Of a stretch of DNA of 64,000 nucleotides, positions 58,783-64,000 are shown one piece after another. Below the pieces are notes generated by a model, which worked only from the letters and a program-made list of their open reading frames with translations, searched no databases and had not been told where the DNA came from. Numbering within the stretch: position 1 is the stretch's first letter; each line of letters starts with the position of its first letter. The translations under genes were made by a program, and so were the position numbers. Source of the stretch: Juglans regia (Eukaryota > Streptophyta > Magnoliopsida > Fagales > Juglandaceae); NCBI RefSeq assembly GCF_001411555.2, contig NC_049912.1:30171514-30235513 (forward strand). The letters run 5' to 3'.

Positions 58783-60402
58783 TTATCTCAGTGAATAAAC
58801 GGCTTGAAGATGCTCACCCACCTTCTTAACCTGATCAATGAACGAAATATAAGACACAGTTCCATCATTTCCAGCCAACACCCTATACTTGTCCCTTCTA
58901 GTAAAGTTCGTGCACTCAAACCCTAGCGTAGCAGCCAAGATCCTTTGCACATAATTTGCAACATCATGCGGACTTTTCCCAGAGGAACATGTCGCTTCTA
59001 TTGGTAACTGGTTCAAGAACGTTACCTCATAGATAGGCCTAGGGTTCATGAAGAAGAAAATCGGGTCCAGTGCTTTCCAACCCCTAGCCGTGGTTGCATG
59101 GAAGAACCCAACGCGATAATTCATAGCCACTGGGACAATTCGATCCGTTAGCTCTGCAAATAGTGCACTAAACCTCAAAAGGAAGGGTTCCCTGCATGTT
59201 GTTCCTTCGGGGCAAACCACCAGATCTCCCTTTCTTAATTGTCGCTTGATTTTCTCTGCATCCGTCTCCCGGATTCGTGTTAACCTAACAGTGGGTATTG
59301 GCGACAGGATCTCAGTTAATCGAGAAATGGAGTATGTCACAGCTGGGGTTTTACGTCCAAGCACGGTGGAGAGGATCACTGGGTCCATTAGGCTCCGGTG
59401 GGTGCACACAAATAGAACCCCAGAGTTTCCACCAGACACAGGCGGGGGTGGTTTTCCCTTGACAATAACCTTGCCACCAAATAGCCGAGACACGTAGGGA
59501 ATGGCCCACATTGGTAGAATCAAGCCCAGAACAAGGCGGATTATTGCAAGCAAGATGCCTAAGGGCATCCACAAGAGGATTAGGAGGGCAATGAGCGGTG
59601 TTGGGCGCTTAACTAGGCGGCCATCATGAAAGATCACTGGGAGGGGGGGAAGAACCTGTTGGTCATGCTTTTGATTGGCGATCAATCGTGGGTAGTGCAT
59701 TTGTTCCTGCATAGAAACCATGGTTACATGCTACTTCGTATTAACATAAGTCACGTGGATACGTGATTTGTCAGTAGTGGTTACGTACTTTAGAGAAAAT
59801 ATCTAGCTACTTACATTGCACAGCGATAAGAATGAAGAACCAGTAGCTGTAGGTCTTCCCAATCCTAAATTTGGTGGTTCATCAACAAACAGCTTAGCTA
59901 CTCGATCAGAGAGAGGACGAATAATATCCTCCACGAGCCCCGTTGCGAACCCAAACCGATTCACAACAAGTTCGCTTCCAATAACCCCATCAGCTCGCAG
60001 ATGCTCCTTAGCAAACCTCTCCACCATAATCCTCGGTGTCTTAGTCACCACAACTCTCTTTTCGTGCGAGCTGAAGACTTTCCATGCCTCCATATCAACT
60101 TCATCCACGTAAAACTTGGGCAACACTGCCCTCGACACTGATTCGATCTCGGATTCACGAACACCCACGACTGCAACAAAGATCATGAGCTTGAGCCCGG
60201 CGTCCGCCATGCCCATCATGTCCAGTAAGCGAATCACGGGCCATAATATCAATAACATCGCAAACCTAAGCAAGCCCGAGGCCTCGAATGCGACTAACAT
60301 GAAGTAGGAGAAGGGGTCTGGGTCGTTCAGAAGGGTGCCTTCAAGCTCCGCAACGACGGACTTCTGCGCTGGGGCCTTTTCCATTTGTCTCCTTACCCTC
60401 AT
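58783..60402 (-). CDS. GPAT5: sn-2 glycerol-3-phosphate acyltransferase, GPAT5/GPAT7 type (503 aa)
   Basis: Two exons, 59815-60402 and 58783-59706, joined by a 108-bp intron (AAT|GTAAGT ... TATGCAG|GAA). Land-plant ER GPATs transfer acyl groups to glycerol-3-phosphate to make precursors of extracellular lipid polyesters; GPAT5/7 supply suberin in roots, seed coats and wounds (family knowledge). The N-terminal half is the HAD-like domain. Its motif I reads AELEGTLL without the nucleophilic Asp, as in GPAT5/7 and unlike the phosphatase-active GPAT4/6/8. Membrane segments lie near residues 40-60 and 233-265. The PlsC acyltransferase block starts with CTHRSLMDP (H299...D304), then [15 protein letters not shown] (about 356-370) and IVPVAMN (386-392). 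The C-terminal [20 protein letters not shown] and [13 protein letters not shown] are highly conserved. GPAT5 versus GPAT7 cannot be settled without a tree. The ATG at 60402 is used; the ATG at 60384 (MEKAPAQK) is an alternative. Confidence 0.92.
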
Positions 60403-60571
60403 TTTTTTTTTCTTTGTTCAAGATATATTCTTGTGTTAAGAATGTTAGGAACTTGGGTGAGGGGTGACAATGGGTTTTATTATGGTTACGAACTTGCAGT
60501 ATTGATCTATTTTGACTGATCTCTAATGTGGGAATATTGGGCAGTTCATCGGTTTACAACTACCCGGCCCT

Positions 60572-60579
60572 TTTATATA
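60572..60579 (-). promoter_or_regulatory. TATA box of the GPAT gene
   Basis: TATATAAA on the minus strand, about 170 bp upstream of the first ATG. The predicted start is near 60540-60545. Confidence 0.6.
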
Positions 60580-61010
60580 CTTTTTGGATAACGCCTGTCT
60601 CTCTGATCTGAATGGGTATGTCTGCAAGAGAATAAAGTATTATACGCCACGTACATTTCTTTACAAATATAGATTACCTTACTCCAACAACTTAGCCTAA
60701 TTAATTCAGCGCGCTGGGATATTTTTCGTATAAGGTCCGCTCGTGTACACCTAAAAATGTGTCTAACTCGGTCTCGCGCCTTTAGGTTACTTAATTACTT
60801 CTGTTAACTTGAGCCGTAGGTGATGTTATTCCACCGTGCGTATATGAATTTTCTACTACAAAAAGTTTGTGACGATGGTCATGGTCGCCACGTTGTTGAA
60901 TGGGAAACTCCCGGAAATTTCTCCATGATTTTTTTTTTTTTCCTGTTTTGCTTTTGGTGCTTGATTGTGTCATTTGTGATCACTACAAGTTTTGGTTCCA
61001 TTGATTAGTT

Positions 61011-61013
<3 letters not shown>

Positions 61014-61057
<44 letters not shown>
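61014..61057 (+). repeat. (CT)n microsatellite, about 21 units
   Basis: Uninterrupted CT dinucleotide run followed by CCTTAATTT. Confidence 0.95.
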
Positions 61058-61058
<1 letters not shown>

Positions 61059-62925
61059 TAATTTGGTTCAATAAGTGAGGTTATTGCTATATATATATAT
61101 ATCCAAGTAATTTATTGAGAGTACCAGGGCCGCCATAGAATGATCAGTAGTACACATGACCTGCTTAAATTATAGTATTATGGATATATAACACGATTAT
61201 AAGCCCCAGATTGTTAATTAAGGATCATGAATTGTCATTGTATTAAATTTGCTGGAATTCCTTCATGCATCGATCACATGATGATATCCGGTCATCCTCA
61301 AACGTTGAATATTATATGAGCAAGGGCGTTTGTATGTTCTAAACAGTTTTGACAACCAAGTCATGATCATCACCAACAATATTGCTCCAGCAAGAAAATG
61401 GATCATAATGGTTTATTTTATGTAATACACACACACACACACACACAGAGATTAACAATCAATTAATATTGTAACTAAATCTATCTCATTAATTAATTCA
61501 AGCATGCATGCAGTCCTTGAAACAAAAAGTTTGTGATATAATTTTCTTTAAAAACCATAAAACTAGGGAAAGAAAAAAAGAGGCAAGAGAGTTCAATATT
61601 TTGCAGTGACGAGGGGGTAGACGAATTAATATGAATTATTAGCCTGGACGTACGTAATGCATGGTAAGAGGCGCATCTCATGATCATGACATAGATGCTA
61701 ATTATAAGCTACCCAATTCAAATTCGCCTGTAAGTTTTCCTGACATGCTTTCCATGTATGTAAAACTCAACAGTGGCTGGATTAATCCAATTCGATGTTC
61801 CTGGGCGTAAAGAAAGTTTCATTTATATTCCGATAGAATGGCTTGCAAATTTTTTTTTTTTTAAAACAAATAATGATTAAAATTGCTAATTACAAGCAAC
61901 CTTAAATTTCTTATGCTGTGTTGAGACGTCTAATCTGCATGGATCTATATATATTTTTCTAAACCAACAAAAGTGGTCGATATATTCCAAAGTAGGTTAG
62001 AATTCCCAGCTAATTATTGGATTCTCGAAGCTAGCTTACGGGTATCATGGGAAAGCTAGCTTGGAATTAATAGAAGCATGCATTAAAGTAGCTAGCTGGT
62101 TTAATTACCAACTTGTTTGCCTTAAATTAGCACTGATTTCCTTGACGATGGTTTGCTCAACCTCCTAATTGGTTAAACATGACTAGTTTGATCAAATGTA
62201 CGGTATGCTAGCTATCTATTTGGCTTTCTCAGGCGTAGACCAAATTTTTCTATAGGGTAGGTGAGGTTGGTTTGATTTTGACGATTAAAAGCTTTTGCAA
62301 ATGCTGTTTGTGTGTAATAGGTTATTAAGATGGATATGACGCAACGTTTTATACCGTACGTTCCTTCAAACTTCTTATAGCTAGTTAACCTCCCAGAAAG
62401 TCCAATTTTACAGTACTGCATGCCTAGTTAGATATTTGATCAGTATTTCTATGGTATAGAGAGAGAGAGAGAGATTCATGTTTGCAATTTCGTCAATATA
62501 TAGGGTAATGTGACATCAGCCATTAATTTGGTCGAACTAAGTTATTTAGACCTTTGATTTATCACTGTATACGTCTAGCTAGCTAGGATCACAGGCTTGC
62601 TCTTTCACTGGTCTAATCACTATATATAATTAATGAAAGCTAGCTGTTTAATTCTGTTTAATACGTATGGGTACATATTCATGATGTTATTATTAATTCC
62701 ATCACTCTTCGATGAACACGAGTACATTATTATCATGCAGTAGCCATCGAGTATTCGATCGAGTTCAAATATCGGGGAATATATTTCTATTAAATGGATC
62801 TTGGCTGAATAATGGACAACTGATCTATGGATCTCGCACGAATCTTGTATTTACGGTACGGAGGATTTATATGGCTACAAAAAACTAAGAATAACACTAA
62901 ATTCATTATTTCCGGTTTTAGTAAA

Positions 62926-63147
62926 GGAAAATGATATTATGCCTCTAAGTTTGTCTTCTCAATTTGACTTTTTATGTATTTATTTATTTTTTAATATTAT
63001 TTTTTATTTAATAGTTAAGGAAATGATTGTTAGTGTATTAGTGTTTTTTTTTAAATATTTAAATATATTTAAATTTTTTTAAAAAAATACAATTTACACT
63101 AATTAAGATGATACCAAGTGGACAAACTTGGAGGCAGTAGCATTATC
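62926..63147. mobile_element. Mutator-like MITE (222 bp, perfect 9-bp TSD)
   Basis: TTTAGTAAA flanks both ends (62917-62925 and 63148-63156). The left end GGAAAATGATATTATGCCTC and the right end, complemented, GATAATGCTACTGCCTCC continue into a shared AAGTTTGTC. It shares the core TAATAGTTAAGGAA with the element at 47706, so the two belong to one family or related families. Confidence 0.85.
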
Positions 63148-64000
63148 TTTAGTAAATTACCGTCCATATCTGATCCGGCCATGATCTGTCGCTGTTGGCC
63201 TGGAAGCGAACCTCAAGCCCGATAAATTCTCTCTTGGACCACATCTTCCAACTTGTACACGAATAATTAGGACATTAAAAAAAGGGGTTAACCCAATTCG
63301 ACTCATCTATATATTATGCGTTTACTTTATTTCTTTCTTTATTTTCTTCAAGTTTTTCCAAAAATGGGAGCAAGAAAGCTTGCCTGGCTATGTCTAAAAC
63401 CCAAAACGTTATTTTCTGTCAAAACATGCCAATTAATTAGATGCACCTAATATTGATCTAATTCCTGTTTGTTTTTCAATGTGATGATGATTGATGATCG
63501 ATGTCCCGTGACGAAGATGGCGGAGGCCTATAATATCTCAAAACATTCACGCCCGTTTCCCACTAATTAAGGATAACAATAGAGGTGCCGTGCCACCACG
63601 ACCATTGCCCAATTAGCACCGCGGTGAAATTAATGAGGATTATCGATGAATGATATAGTCTTGAGACTTGTGCGTGTACGTGCTCTTTGGTTCGTCAATC
63701 GTCATGAAAAGGACATCTGGATTCATCTAAAAAGTTCTTTAACTCGCCACTAAGGCAACAACAGATATCTTGGATACACGTGTTATGAACTTATGGTGAT
63801 CGATGTATAAAGAATTTCAACATTTAATTACCCCGCCCTTCTTTGCGTGAAAAATGGGAAAGATATATGGCCATGATGAATGTTTTTTGACAAGTTGTTT
63901 CGGTTCTCGATAACACTTCTTTTTAATATTGCTGGGATTCATTGAAAAATATGTTTGGTGTGTTTTTTTTTAATGTTTATGATAATGATGTGTGTGCGTG

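Larger units (their letters stand above)
60600..64000. other. Upstream region of the GPAT gene and window end, no further gene recognised
   Basis: The first part is presumed GPAT promoter. The rest is AT-rich DNA with microsatellites and one MITE (62926-63147). ORFs here (for example 62212-62421) lack family signatures. Confidence 0.35.

Noticed and set aside
1..64000. CRISPR arrays, tRNA or rRNA genes, organelle DNA insertions
   Set aside because: No regularly spaced identical repeats, no tRNA cloverleaf signatures and no rRNA-like stretch were seen by eye. A tRNAscan or organelle BLAST could still find short ones.

Overview
The window is nuclear DNA from a flowering plant. The evidence is spliced genes with GT-AG introns, plant-specific families (a DVL/RTFL peptide, a suberin-type GPAT, a DUF1117 RING protein, a MIR172 hairpin), AT-rich intergenic DNA full of (TA)n tracts, and many plant transposable elements. 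The gene sequences look like those of a woody eudicot, and the repeated short elements recall Fagales (walnut/pecan or oak relatives). That placement is an inference from memory and was not tested by search.

Genes, left to right. ARP5 (INO80 chromatin-remodelling subunit) lies on the minus strand at 1-4663; eleven coding exons are visible and its 3' end lies beyond the window. A MIR172 hairpin is on the minus strand near 9.05-9.15 kb, with a TATA box near 9.49 kb. A DVL/RTFL small-peptide gene is on the plus strand at 40.8 kb. A single-exon PCS1-like aspartic protease is at 48.3-49.6 kb on the minus strand, and its second active-site motif reads D-L-G instead of D-S/T-G. An RDUF-type RING-H2 E3 ligase is at 55.5-56.7 kb (minus) and a two-exon GPAT5/7-type acyltransferase at 58.8-60.4 kb (minus). 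These genes are functionally unrelated; there is no operon-like organisation.

Mobile DNA. The largest feature is a 7,579-bp CACTA (En/Spm) element at 20811-28389 with CACTACAACA termini and a 3-bp AGT target duplication. It carries GTGACGG subterminal repeats and clusters of a CpG-rich palindrome (CGTTCGAACG) throughout. It also has a coiled-coil ORF like the C-terminus of plant Ptta/En/Spm proteins and a 394-aa ORF resembling the 'putative plant transposon protein' family. No tnp2-type transposase was recognised, so it looks non-autonomous. Other elements with resolved ends are a 651-bp solo LTR (30974-31624, TSD ATATT), a 390-bp TRIM (39125-39514, 116-bp LTRs, TSD TTTAT), two PIF/Harbinger-like elements with TTA/TAA duplications, and two Mutator-like MITEs with 9-bp duplications. 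There are also two decayed LINE fragments, a Helitron-like region containing a 458-bp tandem duplication, and about eight copies of one AT-rich MITE family.

The remaining intergenic stretches show only microsatellites and short ORFs without recognisable protein signatures. Identifications rest on reading the sequence and recalled family knowledge; no database search or folding program was run.
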